A stretch of 64,000 bases of DNA from Tamarix chinensis (lineage: Eukaryota; Streptophyta; Magnoliopsida; Caryophyllales; Tamaricaceae): NCBI GenBank assembly GCA_030549775.1, contig CM060181.1:33946563-34010562 (forward strand), read 5' to 3'. Positions within the stretch are counted from its first letter, which is position 1. Every line of letters begins with the position of its first letter. Below the pieces are notes generated by a model. It was not told the origin of the DNA, searched no databases, and saw nothing but the letters and a program-made list of their open reading frames with translations. Below, in pieces: positions 1-11,971 of this stretch. The position numbers were made by a program, and so were the translations under genes.

Positions 1-2064
1 AATAATTTCAAACACTTGGAATTACTTGGTCTAAACTTATGTGATCTTTCTCTTTATGTATTAATGTATTATTAATTCATCAACAATCACTTACCACATA
101 ACGCTATGTGACTTGACTTATCATCACAATTTTTTTTCTTATTTTACAATTGCTTTATCACATGAGATACTATTTATCATTGCTACATGAAATACTTAGT
201 ATTATTAAATTCATTCCAACAACTATCATTATTTAAAACACATAGAAATGCATCATAGTTATTCAAATCAAACATGTTATAATCATGTGAAGCAAAGATA
301 AGACATAAAACAAGATAACAAGCACAAAAGAGACATTACATAAGGAGAAATACAATAATACCCTTGCTAAAACCCTAATATACATCCCACTCACAACTTC
401 ATCCAATAAACTCACCAACTTACCAAAATTGACACAACACTCCAATATATCATGCTTAAGAACATATCTAAAAAATATGGATTTAACTCCAACATTTTAC
501 ACATAAAATACCGATTCCACCCCCATATGGTTATTTAACCTAATTTGAGCTATTTTATTATAAAATCATACTTATTCTTCTCATGATTTAACCAACCACT
601 TCACCTATCACACTTATCATATTTTAATCCCAATACTACTCACACAACCTCTAATTTCTAAATTTGACCCAGATTGACTAATTTACCTTTATTTAACCTA
701 AATACCTTAAATTTTCTTATCAATATAACTTCATCCATGCTCCACCAAACCCTATCATATTATGCATTAAAGTTTATGAAAAAACTTCAAAAAATTTAAT
801 GGTATACTTAAATTTCACCAAAAAAAAAACCATAACATTATACCATAATAATCCTCAAATAATTCTAGTACATTTTCTCCCAAAATTTAGCCTTTACCAA
901 ATTTTCACACCAACTTCCAATTAATATTAAAAATATATTCATGTAATTATATTAAATTAAACCATCCTAACAACAACCAAACTGCCATAGTTCATGATAC
1001 CCTTAAATCTCCACAAACCCAAAAGTTCAGCCACACAAGTTAGTCTTCACAATGCCAAATCACTTAGGAATATATGTAACAATAGGTATATTAAGAATAG
1101 AAAAAATATAGTATCATGCTCCAAAATTTAATATAATACAACACATGGTCTTCCATGAAAATTTCACATAGAATTATAAAATCATATTCTACACATAAAA
1201 TCATAAGGCAATTGCATAAATATATGCTTCAAGAATATAATCATGATTTTACAAAATAAACATGAGAACATGGTAATTAAATTTAAATAACAAATAATAT
1301 CAAAAGCCATAAAATAAAGATATTTATTCTTACCAAGAAGCACCATTCATATAGTAAAATTATTTCTAATTGGACCACTTTTTTCAAAAAAGGAAACAAG
1401 GCTAAGAATCCATATTTTTCTAAACTTTAACTCCCTATACCTAAATTAAGTGTTTAGTGTTAATCTCAAAGGTTAAAAAAAGTACTTGTTTTGATGATAA
1501 CAAATGGATTATGATAACCAATGCATTTGCTTAAACGTTCATGTACAACAATTGACTTACAAAGAAATCTAAAATGCATCCACTCAAAGCATCCTCCGAA
1601 TGTGAAAATATAAAAGAGCAATCAAGTTTCCAAGTACAAGAAAACAACACATGAAAAATAACCAAGACTTGAAGGTTAAGGATAATGTTTCTTAAGTTTT
1701 CGGTTTCTTATAAAGGGTTAAGTTGAGAAAAGTTCATATTTCAATTAAAAATTCTTAAAATAATTTGTTGAAAAATACTTGACTTGAATTCATTTTGTAA
1801 ACTCTTTAAAAGTAATTTCAAAACTAAATGGTTGGTTCCGGTCAGAATGAGTCAACAAGTCGCCAAAATTGATCGACTAGTTCAGTTTAATCAAAGTTAT
1901 AAAATGAGTTAAACTCTTATAGATCAATCCTTGTATCTAATATGGGATAGGCAGCAGAACTTTATCCTATGTTAGGTATGGTGGTAACACCCCATTTTTT
2001 CTAAGTGTATTTCAGCTTCTGCATGGTTTTAAACGACATTTCTTAGAAAAATGGAGGTGTTACA
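1..2064. mobile_element. Old long-LTR pieces: minus-oriented part (about 260-1440) and plus-oriented 3' end (about 1451-2064)
   Basis: 260-1440 resembles the 3560-4280 part of LTR E (same order of short blocks around the TTTTACACATAAAATACC motif) and so is an inverted LTR interior. 1451-2064 is a plus-oriented LTR 3' end: stem arms 1937-1949 and 1963-1975, then GGTAACACCCC...GGAGGTGTTACA ending at 2064. Outer boundaries are not resolved. No genes seen. Confidence 0.5.
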
Positions 2065-2545
2065 AAGGCCTTAGCAGTGTGAGGTATTCATGCCATAGGA
2101 GGGGGAGGTACATTGAAAGGTAATATAGTCATGGTGGAGGTGCATCTAAGGTTCATGCAAGCCAGGGTAGCTATGATAGAAACTCGCACACAAAGAGGAA
2201 GGTTGTGTTGGTATGTCATGTAGCTAAGGGTTAAACGTGCACAAGTCACAAAACAAATAGGAGGCAATGATAGAGGTCCACACAACAAAGGTAATGGTAT
2301 AACTTTTGGGTTATTTGTGTTAGATTTGGATGCAACAAAATGGTAGCAAAGTTAGTTACTCACACTTTAAGGGATGTATAATGTGAGATGCTCACACGGC
2401 AAGGGGGAAGTAGTGTGAGATTGTAGAGATTCAACAAAAACTACTTTGAGAAAAAATGGGGAACAACAAAGGAGAAGGTTAGGGATATTGCTAAAGGAAG
2501 CTCAAGAGGGAGGGGATGGATGCACAGATCGAGGCTCTAGTTTTC
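2065..2545 (-). mobile_element. Leader part of an older minus-oriented long LTR (continues at 11489-11971)
   Basis: Purine-rich on plus, as the leader of this LTR family is when inverted. Copy E (TSD TTTTC/TTTTT) separates it from 11489-11971, which carries the matching inverted TATA (CTATATAG at 11528) and the LTR 5' end TGTAATATCCC read on minus at 11971. Confidence 0.5.
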
Positions 2546-5176
2546 TGTAGCACTCTAAAATTTATTACTAAAAAATTTTATTTTACATTAGAAGAAAAAT
2601 AAAAATGACTTGGTGTTACCATCATAATTGATGTGAGTTTGATTTACCATACTTTCCTTACATTAATCACAAGGCTAAAAACCATTAAGAGTATAATAGA
2701 TTATATAGATATGAGAGAAGGTTTATAAATTTAAATGCGAGTTTAGAGATTTACTTAGGGGTACAATAACCAAATACAATAAAAGGAATACCATAGATCT
2801 AAGAGTCCAAAAAGGTATATGAGTAAAATCAGCATCCAAATAACATGACTCTACACCTAAATTCCTAATACACAAAGTCACTCTACCCCCATATAAAGGG
2901 TCAAAAGCTACAAATGCATCAACCGAGTCCTCATTGACCTGCACATAAATATCCGGATCATTTGCTCATAGGAATGAGCAACACCCATGAAAATGATGAT
3001 CAATACGCTATGTACTAAGTAAGGTAACAATACATTCAAAATAGGATAAACATAAAATTACATGCATTCACAGCAGAAAGTAGCATACATGCGAGATATA
3101 ATAATCAATACAAGATCATTATTGATTTTGGATTCGTACCATTAAAATATAACGTGATCCATTCTTTTATGTATGTTCAGTTTAAGGACCCCACTATTCT
3201 CTACTAGTGGAATGGTTATTAATATTATAAAATCCCAAGGCAAAACACTCCTGGCCACTACTCTCATCTGGTGGAACAGATATATACAACCAATCCTAAC
3301 TCATGTAGTTTTTCACTATAAGTGTTTAGTATCTTATCAATGATTATGATTGTTCTCGAAATTTATTTTAAATTGAGTTCAGGAACCCCAATATCCTCAA
3401 CCGGTGGAGTAGTTATTCCACCCCAAGTCAAAACACTCTTAGCCAATATTATTACCAATAGAACCGTAATAATATATAACTCCAAGGCAGAACACGTTTG
3501 GCTAATATTCTCGTTTTGTGGAATAGAAATATATAACAGGTCCTAACTTATGGGATCTTTCACTTTAAATGATTAATATCTTATTTTTAATTTCTTTGAT
3601 AAGTAAAAAACATAACTAAGGTGGGAAAACAGCAATATACAGATAACAAGACCGTTCTTAAACGTTAAGTTGCTTATCTTCCCTTGAAAATCCTAAAATC
3701 ACAATTTAGACATAACCTCCCCCATATTGGTTATTTACCCACAAAATTTAGTATATCTTCCTAAAATATTTTTTTTATTAATATACCAAAAAATAAAGAT
3801 CTAAATCTCATGTCTTACATATGCAATAATAGCCCTATTTTAAAAATTATTATTCATAGGCTCCTAAAACCCTAATTTCACAGGTAATCATAACATTTTT
3901 TTATAAGGCTCATATAATTAAAAAATTTAACATACATCACTAAAATACCCATATTAACAAAATATCCAAAATTCGTGGTCTAACTCTAATGTTTTTTCAC
4001 ATGTAATAACAATATTACCGTTTTAAGGTTACTATTCCTAAATTAGACCATTTTCTCCTTTTGAGGAACTTATGATACTCATAATCACTCCAATCACCCC
4101 ACATCATCTTATTAGAATAATTTTAATCCACCTAACATGTTAAAATACCAAAATTCTCATATTAACCCATATGGACCAAAATGCCCTTAAAGATAGCTAA
4201 TAGCCCTTATTTTATGAAAATATTATGCCTTTAATGTCATTATTTTCAAATCCTCTATTTACCAACATACATATTAAATATACTTATTATAATCCCCAAA
4301 AATTTTAAAAGTCTATAATTTAATAAACCACTTTTATTTGGGATAACCTAGGTTTTAAACTTACTTAAGTTGATTATTTTGAGGATTTTACCTTTTAAAT
4401 TTATTTAATTTAATTATTTTGTGGATTTTTGTATATATAAAATTAGATGTGAATATTTAATAAATTAAAACAAATAAATGGTTATTTTATCATACCCATT
4501 CTATTTAAATAATGTATCAAACCAATATTCTCTAAAATTTACCTTTAAAACTAATATATTAAAATATATTAATTTAAATATATAAATTTGTCCATCTACC
4601 AAAAATACTACAACCTATTTCCCATGAATTATTTTATCTATTTTTCCTCCTACTTTCCCTTTTCCCCTTTCCTTTTTTTCTTTTTTCTCCCCCTCTTCCT
4701 TTCTTCTTTCTTTCCCTATTTCCCCCAAACTGGGCCAGCCCGTTGGCCCAGATCACCTTCCCCTCCCTGGCTCGTCTCACGCGTTACCCTCCTCCTTTGC
4801 CCAGGCCGGCTGGTCCTCTTTTTTTTCTTTCTTTTCCCCTAGACCGAGCAGTCCTCCCCCTTTTCCTTTGCCTTCTTCTTCCCCGACCTGCAGCGCACCT
4901 GTAATGTCGATCTGTAGCCTCGACATCCGTCGGCAACCACCAGCCCAACATCGACCATCCTCCCCTGTTCTTCCTGTCATTTTCTTTCCTTTTTTCGACC
5001 CCAACAGGCCCCATAGCTACCCACCCCGCGTGCCCATCTCTTTCCTTTTTCTCTCCCCCTCCCCGACCTAACCTGCCATGGCAGGACTGTACCGCCTGCC
5101 ACCGCCGGTTGGTGGTCCTGCCACACCTGCCCCGCGTGTTTTATTCTTCCCTTGTCTTTATCCCCCTCAATTAGCC

Positions 5177-5184
5177 TATAAATA
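5177..5184 (+). promoter_or_regulatory. TATA box of LTR copy A
   Basis: TATAAATA in the context GCCTATAAATACCC. The same context recurs at the same place in copies B and C, after about 0.9 kb of AT-rich then pyrimidine-rich sequence. Confidence 0.55.
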
Positions 5185-5799
5185 CCCTCATTAGCAGCTT
5201 AGGTCGAGCTCCTTTTCCCGCAGCCTAGGAATCCCGTTTTTTCGCCGCCACCTAGACAAACACTTGTTCCTCCACCGTCGGTGACCGCCGCCGCAAAATT
5301 CACCAACAAAAACCTTCCCCGCACCTCCCTCTACAAAACCAAACCACCATCAGCCCCTATCTTGCCCTGCACGTGCTGCCCCGGCTATGCAAAGTCACCC
5401 ACCCGAACAGCCACTCCAGCCCCTCGCTGCCCCTTTCGCCTCCTTCTGCCGCCACCCTCGCCGCAACCAACACCTCCTCCACCCTCCAAAACACCCAAGG
5501 AACCTTCCCACACCTTTATCTCCCCCTGCCTCCCTCTCCTTCTACTTTCTCCATCTTCCACCACCTTCGGTCACCGCACCAACCACCGTGCGCCGCCACT
5601 CCCAGCTACACTATCACCTTCATTCCACCCCTCTTCACCTTCTGCACCTTCCTCCACCTCAAACACCCCTCCACTTCCCCTCTCTTAGCCTACATATCCA
5701 TATTTCCCCTCTCTTCCTCCTCCACCACTAACCTGAGGTGGTGCTCCAACTTCCCCAGCCCCTAAACTATTTTCTATAAGTGTTAATAATTTTATTTAA

Positions 5800-5983
5800 T
5801 ATTAATGGTATTATCCTTAACATTACTATTATTATTATTAGTTTGTATTATCATTGTTATTGTTATTATTATTGTTACCATTATTAATATTATTATGTAT
5901 CACCCTTACTTCCTAACCTAATTTTAGAAATATTTATAACTAGGTTATACTATCTAAACGGCTACAACTTTAGCATTAAAATG

Positions 5984-6049
<66 letters not shown>

Positions 6050-6569
6050 ATCATTATTATTTCTACTACTACTTAGCCTAACTTTATGATTTTCTAACTA
6101 ATAACAATATTATCATTAATAATGGCCTAACACGTTAGTGTTATTATGATTAGGACTTTTCCTCATTTACTATTATTATTACTATTACTAGCCTCACTAT
6201 TATTCCTACTATTATTACTAATGCTAGATAAGGTCTATTATCATTATCTTTATTATTATGGTAAACATTTGAACTCTTATACTACTATTATCATTTTTAT
6301 TATTATTACTATTAGTATTATTATTTTATTATTAATTCCATTATTATTATTGTTATTACTACTTAACCCAAATTTATTTTATTATTATTGTTATTATCAC
6401 TATTATTATTTCCATTATCATTATCAATAGTTCCTTACTAATATTGCTAATACTAACTTTGTCCATCATTACTTTTATTTATTAATATAAACATTTGGAC
6501 CCTTATATTATTATTATCATTTTGGTTACTATTATCATTGTTATTGTTATTGTTATTATACTTAACATT

Positions 6570-6631
<62 letters not shown>

Positions 6632-7080
6632 GCTACTTTTATTATTATTAATGTTTTTAAACTAAAGTTGGCGTATTATCATTTTGTCGTTAAAGAAGAA
6701 GAATACCTAAGCCTTAGTATTTTACTATTTAATATTAGAATATCAGTAATATTAGTCCTAATGCCTTTGTCGCTAACATTATTACTATGGTATCATTATT
6801 AGTTATTATTATTATCATTGTTATTATTTTATTATTATTATTATGACCAGAACATTTGAACCCTTATATTATTATTATTCAAAATATAACTTTTATCATT
6901 ATTATTTTTAGGAATATTTGTACTTTGTTGGTATTGCAATTAGTGTATTATTATTTTAACTCTAACACTATTATTAGACTTAGCGTTAAAAATGCTAGGG
7001 TTTCTATCAATATAAGCATTAGCATTACTATCATCATTATTATTATTATCATTATTTTGCTACAATTAGTATCGGTACTA
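5800..7080 (+). repeat. (ATT)n trinucleotide zone in LTR A
   Basis: Imperfect ATT/ATC/ACT triplets with two nearly pure (TTA)n runs at about 5984-6047 and 6573-6630. The same zone follows the leader in copies B and C. ORFs across it are just poly-Ile/Leu/Tyr reading of the repeat. Confidence 0.85.
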
Positions 7081-7300
7081 CTATTATGAGAATAAAGCTA
7101 TTAGGTTTAATAATATAAGTATAGCATTAATTATTTAAAATAAACGTATTTTGACTAATAATATCTAGTAGACTATTTTTAAGATTAAAAAAACCCTAGT
7201 TTTTGTAGAACACTCTCTTTAATAATAATAATAATCCTAATCTTAGAATAAAATAAGGAGTGATGGTACTTTTGAGGGAAACTAATACTTAGTATTTTTC

Positions 7301-7391
7301 CTTTTATAGGTGAATCAAACCAAAACCCTAAGGAGTTGTAGGAGCGTGCTCCAAGCCTGGCGTCGCTTTAGGTAAGGATGTAGCTAAGGCC
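7301..7391 (+). other. Conserved exon-like block in LTR A
   Basis: A TATAGGTGAA.. start, a near-palindrome GGAGCGTGCTCC, then TTTAGGTAAGGATGTAGCTAAGG. It is strongly conserved in copies B (51917-52007) and C (58784-58870), right after the fast-changing ATT zone. The GGTAAG end resembles a 5' splice site, but function is unknown. Confidence 0.55.
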
Positions 7392-8569
7392 CATGTGTGT
7401 TATGTGTGTATGCCTTGGATGCTATATATACCATGCTATATTGTGTATCGTATGATTGTCCTTAACTTATCTTTTGTGTAGCGCAACTTGGAGTTGAGGT
7501 ATGTTGTATGTGCTTCTTATGACATGAGTATGATATGTATATATGGTGTTTTATGGTGTGATATGATATGGCCCTCTAGGAAATGCATGCTAGGACAATT
7601 GATAATATGATATGGGAATGAAAGGACAAAAAGAAAGAAATAGGAAGTGAGTTCATTAAGGGGGATATGAGGTTGACCAAAATACCTCATGATCCATGAG
7701 AGAAAATTAAAGAGGAAGGAATGACCAAAATGAATGAGAGATGGGAACCATGCATGGGAATCTTAAAATTTGCATGGGGACTTTGGGTGTTTGCATGGGG
7801 TGGATAAAACTTGCATGGGGGTGATCTTCACGTGAAAAAGGTTGATTTAGGGTGTAAATAAGCTAAGGGGGGAGTTATGGAGTGATTAGAGACTTGGGAT
7901 GAAAAATCTTACGTAGGTCGGTGTAAGGGTGTATAAGGGACCCAATTTGGGTTTTGGGAGGAAGTAATAATCTGGAAATTGTGGAAGTAAAAATGATTAA
8001 GGGAGAGTGGAGTATGGGTTAAGAATGGGGATTTATTATGTAAGGGGTGAGTATGGGTGCCATGGAGAGAAGGAATATTGAGCGAGAAATAGAGAGGTTA
8101 CTTGTGGGAGAAGAAAGGTACTAGGGTTTGAAGTGGCCAACTAGGGTTTTTTCCGGTCACATGTGGAATCAAGTGGTAAAGCGATATGATTTGGGATTGG
8201 ATTTAATGAGTTAAGGTATGGGGTGATAAACGAGGTAATGGTAGTGTAAGTGAGAGGGGGGTTGGGCCACATTGGTCCAATTAGGGTTTTCAAGGGAAAA
8301 CCCTAGGGGGTGATAGTAGGTGGGGTTGATGGCATAAGGTGTTGGGCCTAACCCACACCCGTAGGAGTTGGGTTTTTCATTAAAGGGTAAGTGTAAAGGG
8401 AAATGGATGTCAGGGTGTGATAAGGGATGCAGGAGTCTCAAGATATGGGACGGGTCCCCTTGGGAGGATGGAAGTAGAAGGTAGTTGATATGCATGTCAA
8501 GGGTGAAAAGCTTTATCTAATAAGACATGAATAAGATAATAATCACTTAAAGAGTAAGATTTTTGAGCC

Positions 8570-8920
8570 GGGCCCAGACCGATCCACCAGCATAATAGTG
8601 GCCAGGTGCCGGGGTGCCCTGGAGACCGATCCACCGACATATAATAGTGGTTAGGTGCGTTCTGCCCTATAAGTGACCTATCCACCAGCTATAATAGTGG
8701 GGGATCCCGAGCTCAACAAACCAAACATTATGTTGCCAATGAATCATGGGAAAGCTACTATATACTTACAGTGAAACACCATGAGAGTCAGGGCCAGACT
8801 GATCCACCGGTATAATAGTGGCTAGGAGCGTTCTGCCCTGGAGACCGATCCACTGGCATATAATAGTGGTTAGGTGTGTTCTGCCCTATAATTGACCGAT
8901 CCACCGGCTATAATAGTAGG
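8570..8920 (+). repeat. Two triplets of the GATCCACC..TAATAGTGG motif, LTR A
   Basis: Six copies of a 20-25-bp motif with CCAC near the start and GTGG at the end (about 8578, 8630, 8680, 8800, 8847 and 8897), arranged as two blocks of three separated by about 100 bp. Each can fold as a short CCAC/GTGG hairpin. The same 3+3 plan occurs in copies B and C. Confidence 0.75.
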
Positions 8921-9484
8921 GTTCCCGTACTCGCATGGATTAATAAAGATTATGGTGTGAAATGACTACATTTAACAGAGATTCAAAAGAAAATCAATCT
9001 AATTAGACCATAGTCGGCCTTCATTATCTGGATTACTACATGCGGCTTATGTGAATGTGCCATGTATGCTATGTTGTATGTTTGTATGTTTGGCCTTAGC
9101 GCATCTGTTACCTTACTCAGTACATAGCATACTGATCACCCGTTTCATGGGTGTTGCTCATTCCCACGAGCAGAAGACCCATCTGAGCTTGTGTAGGTAG
9201 AGGATGATGTCTTCAATGCCTACGACACCTACAAGGCATTGGGTGGGGCTGAGCGTTGTGCTTAAACCTAACTTGGGGATCGAGAGCGACTTGACCGGAC
9301 TCTATTTCTTTTATTGGACCTTGTATTATCATATTTTAGTTGTGTTTTTGTACTATGCTTTATGTTTTGAAAAAAACTCTAGTCACGTACTGTTTGGTTT
9401 GTAATCCTAAATCGCACTATGATTTCTGTATGACTTGTGTTTTATTAATTATTCGTGTTTAATGTTAACTTTATTTAGCCTTAG

Positions 9485-9530
9485 CACTTAGTACTGGAAC
9501 TGTAGGAGTGAACCGATATGGTACTAAGTG
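9485..9530 (+). other. 3' hairpin of LTR A
   Basis: Arms CACTTAGTAC (9485-9494) and GTACTAAGTG (9521-9530) pair perfectly across a 26-nt loop, about 100 bp before the LTR end. Confidence 0.7.
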
Positions 9531-10015
9531 TGGCGGTAATGCCCTCGAGTTTACGGTTTTATCTTTTTGCTTCCGCTAAACCCTTTTAATTAAACGAATT
9601 TTTTTTAGTAGTAAATTTGGAGGTGTTACACTTATTTTCCCACATATCAAACTTTATTAGGCCCATATTACTCTTGTACTTTTTATTTACCCACAAAATA
9701 TGACTTAGTGTAGAAATCTCATATCAGCACTTCTTTCATTATTCTTACTTTGTTCCTACCATATGTTTCCTATTAATATATAATATCATCAACAACATGC
9801 ATTTAATATTGAAATAAACATAACATGATAATAAACATATTCATACAAGCATTTAACACAAATTCCTAAACATTGGCTAGTATCCTTATAAAAAAGCCTC
9901 TAGTCTCTAAGTATGTTTATCTTATCCCGCCTCTCTCAGAACATGCAATAAATCACTTAAGAATAATAACAAAACATCATTAAAATTTAAATGACATAAT
10001 TAATAAAGGATTTAA

Positions 10016-10478
10016 GGCTCCGTTTGGATTGGGGTGAATCGAGGTAGGGGTAAACATTAAAAATTAACCTAGGTGAAGGGAATTGAGGTGAATCGGGGTG
10101 AATATTTTAAAATTCTGTTTGGATGATATTAACCTAACCTGGGTGAATCGGGGTGAATGTTTTAAAATTTTTCGTTTAAATTGAGGTGAATGAAGCTTAT
10201 AATAATAAAATAAATGATATTTATACCCTTATATTAAATAAATAAGTCATATTGAGGGGTATTTTGATCCTATCAAGTCAAAAATTTACTTATTCTTTCA
10301 CCTTCACCTCCGTTACCCCCGAAATCGGAGGTTAATAAAAACGAGGTTAATCGAGGTGAATGGAGGTAAAACATTAACCTCGATTCACCCAGGTAAAATT
10401 ATTAATCTGATACCCAAACGGGGTGAATCAATTCATTCACCTCCATTAACCTCCTTCCACCCCAAAACAAACAGACCA
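10016..10478. mobile_element. Tourist/PIF-Harbinger-like MITE (463 bp)
   Basis: Left end GGCTCCGTTTGGATTGGGG and right end (inverted) TGGTCTGTTTGTTTTGGGG form imperfect TIRs of about 21 bp, flanked by the 3-bp TSD TAA (10013-10015, 10479-10481). Sub-terminal GGTGAATCGAGGT repeats in both orientations extend the fold-back. There is no coding capacity. It sits inside LTR E. Confidence 0.7.
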
Positions 10479-11488
10479 TAAGGGAAAAAGAGTGAAAGGA
10501 TCGGAGATCAACCAAAATAATGCTCATCAGTAAAATTTTACGCAACAAAGGAAGGGATCGGTTGGGGTTCTCGTGCAAGGGAGGCGAGCAACGGCACAAC
10601 ATACCATTGCTAGGGGGTGCAAATGCAAGGGGTGCCAAAGAAAGGGGTTGGAAATGGCAAGGGAGGTTGAAGGTAGGGGTAGGGATCAATTGGTTTAGTT
10701 GGTGGTAGGGGTGTGGTGCGGTTGATCTGTCAGATAGTATGGAGTGTGGTGCAGTCCTTGGTGCTACAACCAAGGAAGAAAAAGAAAAGGAAAGGGTTGC
10801 AGTGCAGGATGCTGAAGGGGAAGGAGTAGGAACGGTGAGTTTTGTTGGTGATTGAGGTGAGGCAATGGCAAAGGTTATCGGTGATGGTGGTGAAGGAACT
10901 ACAAGGGCTACCGGTTGTGGTTTTTCATGGCTATTTTGGCGATGGCAAAGAGGTAAAGAAGGAGGAAGAAAGGTCGAATGGTGGTGCAATTTTTTTAGAG
11001 AAAACAATGGGAGAAGGATTGGTTTGATGCATTAAATGTGCCTTATATACACATATACGCATGTAGGAAGAGAAAAGGAAGGGTGGCGATTGGCCAAAAA
11101 TTTCAACGTAGAAAAAGATGGAGTTGATGGGTAATGGTGAAGGTAATGTGTGTTGGCCATGGATTATGGAGCACGGCAAGGGATTTTGGTTTGGAAAAAA
11201 GGATGGCTTCATGAAAGAGGAAAATAAAAGAAGCCAAGCAATTAGGGAAAGGGAAAGAAAAGAAAAAAGAAAAGAATTTAGGTTTGGGTTTAGAATTAGG
11301 ATTAGGTTCAAATAATTTAGGTTAGGATATGTATTAATAATTTTGAATAAAAAAATTGAGTTAGGATAAAATTTAGGATTAAGGAGTTAGGGTAAGATAG
11401 AAAAATAAATTTTTTGAAGTTATAATTACGTCACGATATTAATTACTCATGATTAGGTTTAGCTAAAAATTTGGGATATTACATTTTT

Positions 11489-11971
11489 ACTGGATCATAA
11501 CACAAAAATGAGGGATGAGTGACGGCCTATATAGGTGTGGGTGCGTGAGAACGACAAGGACAAACACACGCACAACCCTTGAGTTAGAGGTATGGAGTGA
11601 AGAGAGGGAAATGGTCGTGAAAGAGAAAAAATACGAAAGTGATAAGGGGTGACAAAAGACCAAATGAGCAATAGGGTTAGGAATTCTAGTTAGAGTAACC
11701 AAACTTAGGCGAAAACATCCGGTTAGCAGAGCCAGGGTTCCATAGTAAAACAGATATAGATTAAGGTCCAAATTATGGTCAAAACTAATAGCCCAAATTC
11801 TATTACATTTTAACTTAATTAGAATTATATCTAATCCGCGATAATAATAAACATAATAATATTATATTTAATACAAAAAATTCTATAATAATTAACATAA
11901 TAAACTACACATAATTACCGGTTTTATAATTAGGATTTTAAAATTATAGTTTCTATAAATGGGATATTACA
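11489..11971 (-). mobile_element. 5' end of an older minus-oriented long LTR
   Basis: On minus it starts TGTAATATCCC at 11971 and carries an inverted TATA at about 11528. It continues at 2545 downward once copy E is removed. It is the LTR edge nearest to the CBM20 gene. Confidence 0.6.

Larger units (their letters stand above)
4288..9630 (+). mobile_element. Solo long LTR, copy A (5,343 bp)
   Basis: Starts TATAATCCCCAAAAA (TG changed to TA) and ends GGAGGTGTTACA. A perfect 5-bp TSD, CTTAT, lies at 4283-4287 and 9631-9635. Order inside: AT-rich start, pyrimidine-rich GC-rich leader with TATA at 5177, (ATT)n zone 5800-7080, conserved block 7301-7391, hairpin-motif array 8570-8920, tail block 9112-9186 and 3' hairpin 9485-9530. 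Long ORFs in the leader are low-complexity Pro/Ser/Thr reading of pyrimidine DNA and are not called as genes. There is no gag-pol, so this is a solo LTR inserted in copy E. Confidence 0.8.
2546..11483 (-). mobile_element. Solo long LTR, copy E (about 3.1 kb, interrupted by copy A and a MITE)
   Basis: The minus-strand 5' end TGTAATATCCC lies at 11483 and the 3' end ..GTGCTACA at 2546. Flanks are TTTTC (2541-2545) and TTTTT (11484-11488), a 4/5 TSD. Removing copy A with its TSD (4288-9635) and the MITE with its TSD (10016-10481) leaves about 3.1 kb. It shows the family's hairpin (2622-2634 with 2660-2672), the tail block (2940-3035), the CCAC..GTGG motifs (3190-3530) and a pyrimidine-rich leader on minus (10490-11300). 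No internal retrotransposon genes follow. Confidence 0.7.

Noticed and set aside
5281..5765. Overlapping Pro/Ser/Thr-rich ORFs of 114-135 codons; similar ones at 50600-51651, 57320-57901 and, on minus, 10402-11311
   Set aside because: They lie in the pyrimidine-rich leader of the long LTRs, are open in several frames at once, and are not conserved as protein between copies A, B, C and E.
6146..7089. Ile/Leu/Tyr-rich ORFs; also 51618-51928, 58024-58721 and 18179-18367
   Set aside because: Reading of ATT/ATC trinucleotide repeats.
8570..8920. CRISPR-like spaced repeats
   Set aside because: Repeats are imperfect, spacers are also similar between copies, and the DNA is a plant LTR; no cas genes.
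11118..11315. Gly/Lys/Arg-rich ORF
   Set aside because: Antisense reading of the purine strand of an inverted LTR leader.
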